Shown piece by piece: positions 34,750-46,660 of a stretch of DNA of 64,000 nt (the first letter of the stretch is position 1; each line of letters opens with the position of its first letter). The stretch lies in assembly GCF_009663685.2 (NCBI RefSeq), contig NZ_RCOG02000032.1:550382-614381 (forward strand), in the 5' to 3' direction. The DNA comes from Cupriavidus sp. U2. Lineage in GTDB: Bacteria > Pseudomonadota > Gammaproteobacteria > Burkholderiales > Burkholderiaceae. The notes under the pieces are model-generated. The model was given only the letters and a program-made list of their open reading frames with translations. It had not been told where the DNA came from and did not search any database. The position numbers and the translations under genes were made by a program.

Positions 34750-36800
34750 CTACCCCTTCCTCAAATAATTCACCAGCCGATCGATCACCGGCGCGTTCCT
34801 GGGCGTGATCAGGCTGACCAGTATGGCGGCCGCGAAGCCGGCCGGGACGCCGAATGCTCCGGACGCGATCGGGTCCACGCCGAACCATCGGTTGCCGAAA
34901 ATGCCGGTCATGCGGGTGAAGAACGGGTAGTTCACGAAGATGTAGTACACCGCCACGGCAAGGCCGGTCGCCATGCCGGCGACGGCACCGGCGGCCGTGG
35001 TACGGCGCCAGAAGATGGCCAGCACCAGCACCGGGAAGAAGCTCGATGCCGCGAGCGAGAAAGCCGCGCCGACCAGGAACAGGATATTGCCGGGCCGCAG
35101 CGATGTGACGTATGACGCAAACAGCGCCACGCCCAGCAACACCACCTTGGCCGTGGTCACGCGGCGCTGGTGCGTCGCCTGGCGGTCGATCATGTGGTAG
35201 TAGACATCGTGGGACAGCGCGTTGGCGATGGTCAGCAGCAATCCGTCCGCCGTCGACAGTGCCGCGGCCAGTGCGCCGGCGGCGACCAGGCCGGAAATCA
35301 CATAGGGCAGGCCGGCGATTTCCGGCGCGGCCAGCACGATCATGTCGGGCTGGATCAGTATCTCGGCCCATTGCACGATGCCGTCGCCATTCATGTCGCG
35401 GATGCCGAATACCGGCGGATCGACCTTGCGCCATTGCACCACCCACTGTGGCAGTTCCGCGTACGGCGTGCCCACCAGGTGCTGGAAAAACTCGACCTTG
35501 ACCAGCGCCGCCAGCGTCGGCGCCGACACATAGAGCAGCGCGATACAGAACACGGCCCACGCCACGGAATTGCGGCTTTCCTTGACCGATGGCGTCGTGT
35601 AGAGCCGCGTCAGGATATGGGGCAGGCTGGCCGTGCCGACCATCAGGCAAAACACCAGCAGCACGAAATTGAGCCGGCGCGTCTTGCGTTCCTGCTCCGA
35701 CGCCGCGGGATACGGCTCGGTCGATGGCGTGGAAGGCTGGCTGCGCGCCAGGGCTTCTTCCCGCTGCTGCGTCCACTGCTGCAGGGCCGCCGCGGCATCG
35801 CCTGGAAACGCCTGCCGTTCGCGCTCCACCGTCTTGATCTCGCGCAGCGGCGCATTGCGGGCGCGTAGCTCCAGCAGGCGTGCATCGAGCAGTTGCCGCT
35901 CCTCGTTGAATGACATCGGCAGCCGGGCAATGCGATCCTGCAGGTCGATGGCCTGCTGGCGGAAAATCTCGCGCACCTGCTGTTCCGCGGGATCGTGATC
36001 GAGCTGCTTCTCCGCAGCGTCGATCTGCTGCAGCAGGCCGCCATAGCTGACCTGCGGCAACACCTGGTGGTGATGCTTCCAGGCAATCAGCGACACCGCC
36101 AGCAGGAAGGCCACGATCAGCATGATGTACTGGGCCACCTGCGTCCACGTCACGGCGCGCATGCCGCCCAGGAACGAACATACCAGGATGCCGGCCAGGC
36201 CGAAGAACACGCCCACCGCGAATTCCACGCCGATAAAGCGCGTGACGATCAGCCCCACGCCCTGGATCTGGGCCACCAGGTAGACGAACGAACATAGCGA
36301 TGCGGCCAGTACGGCAATCGCCCGCACGGGGATATTGCCGCCCGGCTTGCCATTGCCATAGCGCGCCGCCAGAAAATCGGGAATCGTATATCCGCCATAT
36401 TTGCGGAGATACGGCGCCAGCAGGAATGCCACCAGGCAGTAGCCGCCGGTCCAGCCCATCACATAGGCCAGCCCCTCGTAGCCCGACGCGAAAATGATGC
36501 CGGCCAGGCCGATGAACGAGGCGGCGCTCATCCAGTCCGCCGCGATGGCCATGCCGTTGAACATGGCCGGCACGCGCCGGCGGCCACATAGTATTCGTTG
36601 AGATCCGAGGTGCGGCAGATCAGTCCGATGCACGCATAGATTGCGATCGTGACGAACAGGAACACGTAGCCCAGCCAGAGCGCATCGGCGTTCGAATGCT
36701 CGAGCAGGCCCATCATGCCGACGAAGCCGAACAGGCCGAGCGTGAACAGGCCGTAGTACAGCATCAGCCGGCGGCGAAAGCGCGACTGGGTGTCTGGCAT
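34750..36800 (-). pseudogene. Sodium/solute symporter (VC_2705-like), frameshifted
   Basis: A sodium:solute symporter of the acetate-permease-like VC_2705 subfamily. The N-terminus (from ATG 36800; RRLMLYYGLFTLGLFGFVG) runs in one frame to SDLNEYYVAA. Reading then shifts, and GRRRVPAMFNGMAIAADWM continues in another frame to the stop at 34750. A single missing C between 36580 and 36581 (plus strand CGCCGGCGGCC) explains it; restoring it gives the family sequence EYYVAGRRVPAMFNGMA. All later TM helices and a central soluble insert are intact. It is either a real recent inactivation or a sequencing error. It lies downstream of acs, fitting organic-acid uptake. Confidence 0.8.
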
Positions 36801-36831
36801 CAGCGCAACGATAAGTGGGAATCAGTGTGGG

Positions 36832-36876
36832 AAAAAAGCATTGTGCCCGCCCCGGGCGTCGCCGGGGCGGGCACAA
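36832..36876 (-). terminator. Strong terminator of acs
   Basis: A perfect 15-bp inverted repeat TTGTGCCCGCCCCGG/CCGGGGCGGGCACAA with a 6-base loop. On the reverse strand TGCTTTTTT follows. It separates acs from the symporter start 32 bp further on, so the two are probably separate transcripts. Confidence 0.8.
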
Positions 36877-36917
36877 CGTGGGTCACGCAGCCGAATAGCG
36901 TGCATGAACCGGTGACG

Positions 36918-38900
<1,983 letters not shown>

Positions 38901-39274
38901 GGGTTGTCTCCTGGTTTGGCTTTGACTGCTTTGGGTGCAAGGTACGCCCGGCGCCTTACTTAAACCTGACTTTCCACTGCGGGCGATGCTGCGATGCAGC
39001 AGCTCTGGCAAGGCACGGCACGGGAGACTTGGGGGCACAAGTGCAGTCGGCTCTACTAAGTTAGCACAGCTATATGGGGCCGGCCCCAAATACCTGAACG
39101 CCGCGCCTAGCCTTTCCATCGGCTTGCAGGTCTTGCGTCCCGCCCTGGCCATGGCCGCCCCGAGGCACTAACGAATCGTTACCCGGCCGCGCTGTCAGGC
39201 GTCATGGGCTGCACGGTACAATCGACCCCCGTTTCGATTGTCTGCTGACATTGACATCTTCTTCCGGCATCGCC
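38901..39274. other. Divergent intergenic region acs / yqhA
   Basis: No gene is seen in 374 bp. It holds the acs ribosome site and presumably both promoters. A 14-bp palindrome TGGGGCCGGCCCCA lies at 39075-39088 and could be an operator; nothing identifies the binding protein. Confidence 0.5.
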
Positions 39275-39862
39275 ATGGATCAACACACCCCGCTACACCC
39301 CGCTCCGCTTCGTCCGCTTCGTCCCATCCCCCGCATCATCTTTGCCTCGCGCTGGCTGCAGCTGCCGCTCTACCTGGGCCTGATCGTCGCGCAGGGCGTC
39401 TACGTCTACCACTTCCTGGCCGAGGTCTGGCATCTGCTGGCACACGTCACCACCTATGACGAAACCAAGATCATGCTCGTCGTGCTGGGCCTGATCGACG
39501 TGGTGATGATCTCGAACCTGCTGATCATGGTGATCGTGGGCGGCTACGAGACCTTCGTCTCGCGCCTGGGCATCGACAATCATCCCGACGAGCCCGAATG
39601 GCTGGACCACGTCAACGCCGGCGTATTGAAGGTCAAGCTGTCCATGGCGCTGATCGGCATCTCGTCGATCCACCTGCTGAAGACCTTTATCGATGCCGAG
39701 CAGCGCAGCACACACACGATCATGTGGCAGGTGATCATCCACATCGCGTTCCTGGCATCCGCGCTGGCCATGGCCTGGGTGGACCGCATGGTGTCGCATC
39801 CGCACCCGGCCGCCGGCCATGGCGCCGCCGGCACCGATGGTGCGCCGCAACAGGCACACTAG
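39275..39862 (+). CDS. YqhA-family (UPF0114) inner-membrane protein
   Basis: 195 residues with about four TM helices ([72 protein letters not shown]). The [10 protein letters not shown] segment is diagnostic of the TIGR00645/YqhA family. The role is unknown; membership in the membrane is clear. ATG 39275 is preferred to an in-frame start at 39251. A His-rich tail (HPHPAAGHG) is present. Confidence 0.88.
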   Translation: MDQHTPLHPAPLRPLRPIPRIIFASRWLQLPLYLGLIVAQGVYVYHFLAEVWHLLAHVTTYDETKIMLVVLGLIDVVMISNLLIMVIVGGYETFVSRLGIDNHPDEPEWLDHVNAGVLKVKLSMALIGISSIHLLKTFIDAEQRSTHTIMWQVIIHIAFLASALAMAWVDRMVSHPHPAAGHGAAGTDGAPQQAH

Positions 39863-40004
39863 ACAGCGCCCCGCGCCGAGGTGACTCATTCGCCTCACGG
39901 CAATACCCGACCAAAGGTGTCGACGGCTGTATGCAACCCGGACAGCCGTCGCCGCCACGGTGTATCATCCCGGGCTGTGTTTCACCGCTGCCCTCCCCCA
40001 CAAA

Positions 40005-41528
40005 ATGACAGTCATCAAGCAAGAAGACCTCATCCAGAGCGTCGCCGACTCGCTGCAGTACATCAGCTACTACCACCCGATGGACTACATCACCAGCCTG
40101 GGCCGCGCCTATGAGCTGGAACAGAGTCCGGCCGCCAAGGACGCGATTGCCCAGATCCTGACCAACAGCCGCATGTGCGCCGAAGGCAAGCGCCCGCTGT
40201 GCCAGGACACCGGCATCGTGACGATCTTTGTCAAGGTGGGGATGGACGTTCGCTGGGATGGCGCCACCATGGGCCTGACCGAGATGATCAACGAAGGCGT
40301 GCGCCGCGGTTACACGCACCCGGACAACGTGCTGCGTGCGTCGATCGTCAGCCCGCCCGAAGGCGCCCGCAAGAACACCAAGGACAACACCCCGGCCGTG
40401 ATCCACTATGAAGTGGTGCCGGGCAATACCGTCGACATCCAGGTGGCCGCCAAGGGCGGTGGCTCGGAAAACAAGTCGAAGTTCGTCATGCTGAACCCGT
40501 CCGACTCGATCGTGGACTGGGTGCTGAAGACCGTGCCGACGATGGGCGCCGGCTGGTGCCCGCCGGGCATGCTCGGCATCGGCATCGGCGGCACTGCCGA
40601 GAAGGCGATGGTGATGGCCAAGGAATCGCTGATGGAATCCATCGACATCCAGGACATCATCGCCCGCGGCCCGAAGGACTGGATCGAGGAAATGCGCGTC
40701 GAGCTGTACGAGAAAGTCAACGCGCTGGGCATCGGCGCACAGGGCCTGGGCGGCCTGGCCACCGTGCTGGACGTCAAGATCATGGCATCGCCGACGCACG
40801 CGGCATCGAAGCCGGTGGCCATGATCCCGAACTGCGCGGCCACCCGCCACGTGCACTTCACGCTGGACGGCAGCGGCCCGGCCAGGCTGGAAGCCCCCGA
40901 CCTGTCGGCCTGGCCGCAGGTGGAGTGGGCGCCGAACACCGAAACGTCGAAGCGCGTCGACCTGAACACGCTGACGCCGGAAGAAGTGGCTTCGTGGAAG
41001 CCGGGCCAGACGCTGCTGCTGAACGGCAAGATGCTGACCGGCCGCGACGCCGCGCACAAGCGCATCGCCGACATGCTGGCCAAGGGCGAGAAGCTGCCGC
41101 TGGACTTCACGAACCGCGTGATCTACTACGTGGGCCCCGTGGACCCGGTGCGCGACGAAGTGGTTGGCCCGGCCGGCCCGACGACGGCCACCCGCATGGA
41201 CAAGTTCACCGAGACCATGCTGTCGCAGACCGGCCTGATCGCCATGATCGGCAAGGCCGAGCGCGGCCCGGTGGCGATCGAATCGATCCAGAAGCACAAG
41301 TCGGCCTACCTGATGGCTGTGGGCGGAGCCGCCTACCTGGTGTCGAAGGCGATTCGCGGCGCGAAGGTGCTGGCCTTCGAAGACCTGGGCATGGAAGCGA
41401 TCTACGAGTTCGACGTCAAGGACATGCCGGTGACGGTGGCCGTGGACAGCTCGGGCACGTCGGTCCACAAGACCGGCCCCGCCGAGTGGCAGGCCAAGAT
41501 CGGCAAGATTCCGGTCGCAGCGGCCTGA
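40005..41528 (+). CDS. fumA: Class I fumarate hydratase
   Basis: 507 residues of the Fe-S dependent class I fumarase, converting fumarate to malate in the TCA cycle. Motifs include RPLCQDTGIVTIFVKVG (a cluster cysteine), GGGSENKSKFVML, PAGxC-like GAGWCPPGMLGIGIGG and IPNCAATRHVHF. It lacks fusion partners and ends in a strong terminator. ATG 40005 gives the expected N-terminus. Confidence 0.95.
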   Translation: MTVIKQEDLIQSVADSLQYISYYHPMDYITSLGRAYELEQSPAAKDAIAQILTNSRMCAEGKRPLCQDTGIVTIFVKVGMDVRWDGATMGLTEMINEGVRRGYTHPDNVLRASIVSPPEGARKNTKDNTPAVIHYEVVPGNTVDIQVAAKGGGSENKSKFVMLNPSDSIVDWVLKTVPTMGAGWCPPGMLGIGIGGTAEKAMVMAKESLMESIDIQDIIARGPKDWIEEMRVELYEKVNALGIGAQGLGGLATVLDVKIMASPTHAASKPVAMIPNCAATRHVHFTLDGSGPARLEAPDLSAWPQVEWAPNTETSKRVDLNTLTPEEVASWKPGQTLLLNGKMLTGRDAAHKRIADMLAKGEKLPLDFTNRVIYYVGPVDPVRDEVVGPAGPTTATRMDKFTETMLSQTGLIAMIGKAERGPVAIESIQKHKSAYLMAVGGAAYLVSKAIRGAKVLAFEDLGMEAIYEFDVKDMPVTVAVDSSGTSVHKTGPAEWQAKIGKIPVAAA

Positions 41529-41553
41529 TCGCCAGACTGGTCAATTGCGGTGC

Positions 41554-41583
41554 AAAGCCGGACAATTGCTGTCCGGCTTTTTT
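41554..41583 (+). terminator. Terminator of fumA
   Basis: AAAGCCGGACA/TGTCCGGCTTT stem, 5-base loop, followed by T-run, 25 bp after the fumA stop and 18 bp before murI. Confidence 0.85.
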
Positions 41584-41601
41584 CATTCCCGAGTCAAAGG
41601 C

Positions 41602-42426
41602 GTGAACCCCTCCCCCATCGGCATCTTCGATTCCGGCCTGGGCGGCTTGTCCGTCCTGCGCGAAGTCCGCGCCATGCTGCCGCACGAGTCGTTGATCTAC
41701 TTCGCCGATTCGCGCTACGCGCCGTACGGCGACAAGCCCGAACGATTTGTCGAAGCCCGCACGCTGCAGGTCTGCGAATGGCTGGTGGCACAGGGCTGCA
41801 AGGCGCTGGTGATCGCCTGCAACACGGCGACCATGCATGCCGTGCAGACGCTGCGCGAGCGCCTGGACGTGCCGATCATCGGCGTGGAACCGGGGCTCAA
41901 ACCCGCGGCGTCGCTGAGCCAAAGCAAGGTGGTGGGCGTACTGGCCACCGCCAATACGCTCAAGAGCGCCAAGTTCAACCGCCTGCTGACGTCGCTGGCG
42001 CACGACAGCCAGTACCTGTGCGCGGCCGGCCATGGGCTGGTCTCGCTGATCGAACAGGGCGACGTATCGGGCCCGGCGATTCGCGAGAAGCTCGACTCGT
42101 ACCTGCGGCCCATGCTCGATGCCGGCGCCGACACCCTGGTACTGGGCTGCACGCACTACCCTTTCCTGTCGGAAACGATTCGCGAGATGGTGGGCAACCG
42201 CCTGGCGCTGATCGACACCGGCACGGCCATCGCGCGCCAGCTGGCCCGCAAGCTGGCCGAGTTCGGCCTGGCGGCCTGCCCCGACGCGACGCCGGCCATA
42301 CGCTACCTGTCGACCAAGGACGCCGCGCACTTGCGCGAAATGGCGTGGGCGCTGCTCAACGTGGAAGCCCGCGCCGAGACCGTGGCCATCGAACCGGCGC
42401 CCGCCATCGACCCCTCGGGCTACTGA
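41602..42426 (+). CDS. murI: Glutamate racemase
   Basis: 274 residues. Makes D-glutamate for peptidoglycan. N-terminal IGIFDSGLGGLSVLREV, catalytic cysteines in IACNTATMHA and LGCTHYPFL, and SLIYFADSRYAPYG all match. The start is GTG 41602, which gives the family N-terminus. Its end overlaps the convergent AAA+ gene by 7 bp. Confidence 0.95.
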   Translation: MNPSPIGIFDSGLGGLSVLREVRAMLPHESLIYFADSRYAPYGDKPERFVEARTLQVCEWLVAQGCKALVIACNTATMHAVQTLRERLDVPIIGVEPGLKPAASLSQSKVVGVLATANTLKSAKFNRLLTSLAHDSQYLCAAGHGLVSLIEQGDVSGPAIREKLDSYLRPMLDAGADTLVLGCTHYPFLSETIREMVGNRLALIDTGTAIARQLARKLAEFGLAACPDATPAIRYLSTKDAAHLREMAWALLNVEARAETVAIEPAPAIDPSGY

Positions 42427-44735
42427 ATGAAGCCTACCGGCTTGTGATGCCGCACCTCGGGCTTCACGGCATGCTCCTGGCGCAGCTGGGCCAGGAATTC
42501 GTCGGCCGTCAGCGCCTCGCCCAGCACCACTGACTGGCGCTTCACCGTCGCGAAATCGCCAGGCGTCAGGCAATCCATGCTGTCGAGATCGCGGCGGATG
42601 GCATCGGTCATGCGCGCGGCATCGCCATCGAGCGCCTCGTCGACGAACATCGCCTCGCGCTGCGCGGGCTTGAGCGGCAGAAAGCGGATCTTGAACGAGA
42701 AGCGCCGCAGGGCGGCCTCGTCGATGCGGTCGAACAGGTTCGTGGTGCAGACGAAGATACCGTTGAAGCGCTCCATGCCCTGCAACATCTCGTTGACCTC
42801 GGACACCTCGTAGTTGCGCACCGCCTGCTGGCGGCTCTGCATGAAGCTGTCGGCCTCATCGAGCAGCAACACCGCGCCGTCTTCCTCGGCGCGCGCAAAC
42901 ATGGCGGCGATCTGCTGCTCGGTCTCGCCTACATACTTGCTCATCAGGTCCGAGGCACGCCGGATCATCAGCGGCAGGTCCAGCGCCGCTGCGATGTGCT
43001 CGGCCAGCGCCGTCTTGCCGGTACCGGGCGGCCCGTAGAAGCACAGCGTGCCGCGCCGGCGCGCCCCCAGCGCCTGCACGATCTTCTCCACGGCGTAGCG
43101 CGTTTCCAGGTTCAGGTTGTCCAGCCGGTAGTGCGTCACCACCGGGCGCGCCTCGGCTTCGGGACGCAGGCCCATCGCGCGGTCGGCATGCTCGAGCTGG
43201 CGCAGGATCAACGCCTCGACCGGTTCATCGACATCGGGCCGCGCCAGCTCGACGAACCGTGCGGCCGACTGCACCTGCGCCGGCGTCAGCGTCTTGCGCG
43301 CCGCCAGGGTCGCCACGAAGGCGTCGCTGACCGCCAGGTTGCCAAGGTGCTTGCGAATAATGTTCTCGCGTACCTGGGGTGGCGGAATCTTTAATTCGAG
43401 ATGGAACTGGAAGCGCCGCAGATAGGCAGGGTCGATCTGCCGGATTGAATTGGAAATCCAGATCACCGGCACCGGGTTCTGCTCCAGCGTCTGGTTGACC
43501 CACGCCTTGCCGTTGACGGACGCGCGCGTGTCCTCCTGGCCGAACAGGCTCATCAGTTCGCGCGCACTGCCCGGAAACACATCCTCGACCTCGTCGAACA
43601 GCAGTGCCGTGCGCGGACGCCCCCTCAGAAAGGCCTGCGACACCTGCAACGACCGGTATCGATCCTTGCCCGACAGGCTGTTGCCATCGCGGTCGAAGCA
43701 GTCCACCTCGTAGAGTTCACACCCGGCCTCGCGCGCCACCAGCCGTGCGAATTCGGTCTTGCCCGTGCCAGGCGGGCCATAGATCAGCACGTTGACGCCG
43801 CTCGCATTCTGGCGCGTGGCATTGCCGAGCAAGGCGGTCAGATAGCGGGCATCGGTCTCGACGTGCGGATAGTCGGTGGTGCCCAGCGTGGGCGGCGCCG
43901 CGGGCCGCGTGAAGACCGCCATCATCTCGGCCTCGCTCGCGTAGTTGCCCAGCAGCACGTGCAGCAGGCGGTCGGACAGGCGCATCAGATCGCCAAGATC
44001 GGTCACGCTGTTTTCCGGCAGCGGCTGTTCGATCAGGTTCAGCGTCTCCAGGCGTGACCCCGGTCGCAGCGACGACGCAATATCGGCCGGACTGGCCGCG
44101 GTCAGGCCACCAAGGATCTGGAACGCTTCCTGGCTGTGGGCCACCTTGCAGTCGACCATTACCGCGCGCAGGTCGCGCTTGTACTTGGCCAGCGCCGCGT
44201 AGAGCAGCAGCTTGCGCTCGTGGTCCGGCAGGTTCAGCACGTGGCTGAGCATGTCGATATTGCGCACCAGCAGCACGCGCTCGCCATCGAGCCGCGACGC
44301 AATCGCGGCCGACGACGCGGCAAAGACCGCGAACATGTCCTTGGCGTGATGCTTGACGTATTCGTCCAGATAGTAAAACAGCGCGCTTTCGTCGAAAGCA
44401 CTGTTCCACTGGCCGTGGCGCTCCAGGAATTCCTCGGGCGACAGGCGCGAGGCGCCTTTCCACGCAGGCATGTCGGCGCAACGCGCGGACAGGAAGCGTT
44501 GCACGCGCAGCACCACGCCGTACGGCCACACCATTTCCTGCGCGCTGACGGTCAGCACGTCATTGATATTGCTGCGCAGATTGAAACGCGGCCCAAGCGC
44601 GCAGACCACGCGCAGCGCAAACTGGGCGCACATCCAGTCGAGCGCCGAAGTGCCCACCGTGCCGGACGACGCGCGCAACAACGTGCTGCGGTCGTCCATC
44701 GTGCGGTCGTCTTCAGCAAAACGGGTGAAATCCAT
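42420..44735 (-). CDS. Two-module AAA+ ATPase of unknown role
   Basis: 771 residues. An N-terminal helical domain of about 300 residues is followed by two AAA+ modules. Module 1 has Walker A IYGPPGTGKTEFARL and Walker B ALLFDEVEDVF. Module 2 has CFYGPPGTGKTALAEH, VLLLDEADSF and an RRFSFKIRF sensor region. Both look catalytically complete. It is a soluble protein with a good ribosome site before ATG 44735. Such proteins unfold or remodel targets, but no partner gene is adjacent. The family is not one I can name. Confidence 0.88.
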   Translation of the reverse strand: MDFTRFAEDDRTMDDRSTLLRASSGTVGTSALDWMCAQFALRVVCALGPRFNLRSNINDVLTVSAQEMVWPYGVVLRVQRFLSARCADMPAWKGASRLSPEEFLERHGQWNSAFDESALFYYLDEYVKHHAKDMFAVFAASSAAIASRLDGERVLLVRNIDMLSHVLNLPDHERKLLLYAALAKYKRDLRAVMVDCKVAHSQEAFQILGGLTAASPADIASSLRPGSRLETLNLIEQPLPENSVTDLGDLMRLSDRLLHVLLGNYASEAEMMAVFTRPAAPPTLGTTDYPHVETDARYLTALLGNATRQNASGVNVLIYGPPGTGKTEFARLVAREAGCELYEVDCFDRDGNSLSGKDRYRSLQVSQAFLRGRPRTALLFDEVEDVFPGSARELMSLFGQEDTRASVNGKAWVNQTLEQNPVPVIWISNSIRQIDPAYLRRFQFHLELKIPPPQVRENIIRKHLGNLAVSDAFVATLAARKTLTPAQVQSAARFVELARPDVDEPVEALILRQLEHADRAMGLRPEAEARPVVTHYRLDNLNLETRYAVEKIVQALGARRRGTLCFYGPPGTGKTALAEHIAAALDLPLMIRRASDLMSKYVGETEQQIAAMFARAEEDGAVLLLDEADSFMQSRQQAVRNYEVSEVNEMLQGMERFNGIFVCTTNLFDRIDEAALRRFSFKIRFLPLKPAQREAMFVDEALDGDAARMTDAIRRDLDSMDCLTPGDFATVKRQSVVLGEALTADEFLAQLRQEHAVKPEVRHHKPVGFIQ

Positions 44736-44979
44736 GGCTGGTTCCCTTCGCACGGGGCGCGGGGCGTCCGGACCGCGGGGAACGCCTGGCCTGTGCCGTG
44801 TCTGCCGCTAACTGGGGATTTCTAATAATCGTAGCGCGGATTTCCGCGGGTGGGGCATCGGCGGCATGCCGCGGGCGCGACCTGCCCCACGTAACGCCAG
44901 ATCGACATGCTGCCCGGCATTGCTGCGGCGTCCGCAATGAAGCGGCCGCAGAATATCGTCACGCATTGCACAATGCGCA

Positions 44980-44998
44980 ACAAATAAGAATCATTATC
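44980..44998. promoter_or_regulatory. Fur-box-like site upstream of tonB
   Basis: ACAAATAAGAATCATTATC matches the 19-bp Fur consensus at 14 positions, with a perfect right half. A TATACT hexamer follows at 45002-45007 and could be the -10 box, so Fur would block the promoter of tonB-exbB-exbD under iron sufficiency. The rest of the 355 bp between 44736 and 45090 shows no gene. Confidence 0.65.
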
Positions 44999-45090
44999 GT
45001 TTATACTATCTCGCTGATACGCTACCCAAGAGTGGCGCTCCCCCTGTAACCGGTTACTAGACAGCTGTGTTTCTTTGGAGCGTTATCATC

Positions 45091-45156
45091 ATGGAATTGC
45101 TAATGAGCCTGCTGGTTGGATGTGGAATCTCGCTGATCCTGTTCTACCGCAAGTGA
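45091..45156 (+). CDS. 21-residue membrane peptide before tonB
   Basis: The frame reads MELLMSLLVGCGISLILFYR plus a final K. It is almost entirely a TM helix with a basic end. A GGAG lies about 10 bases upstream, a little far. It sits between the Fur-like site and tonB, 34 bp before tonB, so would be co-transcribed. It may be a small protein or a leader peptide; there is no family match I know. Confidence 0.4.
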   Translation: MELLMSLLVGCGISLILFYRK

Positions 45157-45190
45157 TTGTGCCGCCAGGCGGACACCAGTCGTTCCTCTC

Positions 45191-45847
45191 ATGTTCGATC
45201 AACGATTTTTAAAGATCACCGTTGCGGTCCTGCTGTTCCATGTCGGGCTGCTGTATTTGATCCAGAGCGGGCTGGCCCGCAAGATGACGGAGGCCGTCAT
45301 GGCCCCGGAGATCATCGCCCGCATCATCCCGATGGAGCAGCCGAAGCCCGAGCCGCCCGCCCCCGAACCTCCCAAGGCACAACCTACGCCGCCAAAACAG
45401 GTCAAAGTGGTAACACCGCGTCCGACGCCGCCCAAGCCGCAGCCGACGCCAACCCCGGTCGCCAATCTGCCGCCGACGCCGAACGCCATCGAAGCGCCGC
45501 CCGCGCCGCCTGCACCGCCGGCGCCTGAGCCGCCCGCGCCGCCGCCGGCTGCCACCAATGCCGCACCGCGTGCGGTCGGCATCGGCGAAATGGCGTGCTC
45601 GCAACCCGCGCCGGTGTATCCGCGCCAGTCGCAGCGCATGGGCGAGACCGGCGAGGCCGTGATCCGGTTGAATTTCGACGAGACCGGCAAGGTCGTGAAG
45701 GCCGTGGTGTCGAAGACCAGCGGGTCCGACCGCCTGGACGAAGCCGCGCTGACCGCCGCCAAGGCGATCCGCTGCAAGCCGTACATGGAGAACGGGCGCG
45801 CCATGGCCGCCACCGCGCAGCAACCGATCAAATTCGAACTGAACTAA
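45191..45847 (+). CDS. tonB: Energy transducer TonB
   Basis: 218 residues. An N-terminal TM helix (ITVAVLLFHVGLLYLIQS) is followed by a Pro/Glu-rich periplasmic rod (about 48-125) and a C-terminal TonB domain (PAPVYPRQSQRMGETGEAVI; SGSDRLDEAALTAAKAIRC). It passes proton-motive-force energy from ExbBD to outer-membrane receptors for iron chelates. exbB follows after 50 bp, and a Fur-like site lies upstream. Confidence 0.93.
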   Translation: MFDQRFLKITVAVLLFHVGLLYLIQSGLARKMTEAVMAPEIIARIIPMEQPKPEPPAPEPPKAQPTPPKQVKVVTPRPTPPKPQPTPTPVANLPPTPNAIEAPPAPPAPPAPEPPAPPPAATNAAPRAVGIGEMACSQPAPVYPRQSQRMGETGEAVIRLNFDETGKVVKAVVSKTSGSDRLDEAALTAAKAIRCKPYMENGRAMAATAQQPIKFELN

Positions 45848-45897
45848 TTTCCCGGAATTTTCCGATACCCTAAACACTGACACTTTCAGGAACCACC

Positions 45898-46629
45898 ATG
45901 CAGGACCTCGGACTCTCCCACCTCTGGTCGCAAGGCGATTTCGTCATGCGCGCGACCGCCATCATTCTGCTGATCATGTCGCTGCTGTCGTGGATCGTGA
46001 TTCTCACCAAGGCGTGGGATCTGGTTCGCCTCAAGAAGATGGCGCAGGGCGCGGAAAAACGCTTCTGGCATTCGGACGACTTCGACCACGCGCTCGACAC
46101 CCTGGGTGCCAGCGACGCCAACCCGTTCCGCACGCTGGCCGTTACCGGCAAGGAAGCCGCCCAGCACCATCGCGCGAGCCAGCCGCAACTGCATGACGCG
46201 CTGGACATCTCCGACTGGCTGACCCGCTCGCTCAAGAGCGCGATCGACGAAGCGGTTGCCCGCATGCAGTCGGGCCTGGCCGTGCTGGCCTCGGTGGGCT
46301 CCACGGCACCGTTCGTGGGACTGTTCGGCACCGTGTGGGGAATTTATCACGCGCTGATCGGCATTGGCGCCTCGGGCGTGCCGACCATCGACAAGGTCGC
46401 CGGCCCCGTGGGCGAGGCCCTGATCATGACGGCCTTCGGCCTGGCCGTGGCCATCCCCGCCGTGCTGGGCTACAACGCCCTGAGCCGTGGCAACAAGGGC
46501 GTGATCAGCAAGCTGAACCGTTTTGCGCATGACCTGCACGCCTACTTCGTGACCGGCGCCCGTGTGCGTCCGACCTCCGCCAACCGCGCTACCGACGATG
46601 CGTCGATGCGCCTGGCCGTCAAGAACTGA
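45898..46629 (+). CDS. exbB: Biopolymer transport protein ExbB
   Basis: 243 residues of the MotA/TolQ/ExbB family with three TM helices (about 20-40, 120-140, 175-200). The APFVGLFGTVWGIYHALIGIG segment and TAFGLAVAIPAVLGYNAL are the proton-channel helices. It partners ExbD and TonB. The start ATG 45898 is used; exbD follows 31 bp downstream. Confidence 0.94.
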   Translation: MQDLGLSHLWSQGDFVMRATAIILLIMSLLSWIVILTKAWDLVRLKKMAQGAEKRFWHSDDFDHALDTLGASDANPFRTLAVTGKEAAQHHRASQPQLHDALDISDWLTRSLKSAIDEAVARMQSGLAVLASVGSTAPFVGLFGTVWGIYHALIGIGASGVPTIDKVAGPVGEALIMTAFGLAVAIPAVLGYNALSRGNKGVISKLNRFAHDLHAYFVTGARVRPTSANRATDDASMRLAVKN

Positions 46630-46660
46630 GCGCGATTTCTAGCGCCTGAAGGAAAGCATC

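Noticed and set aside
39735-41468. Reverse-strand frame over fumA
   Set aside because: Antisense shadow of a well-identified fumarase; composition is His/Arg/Ala-rich with no motif.
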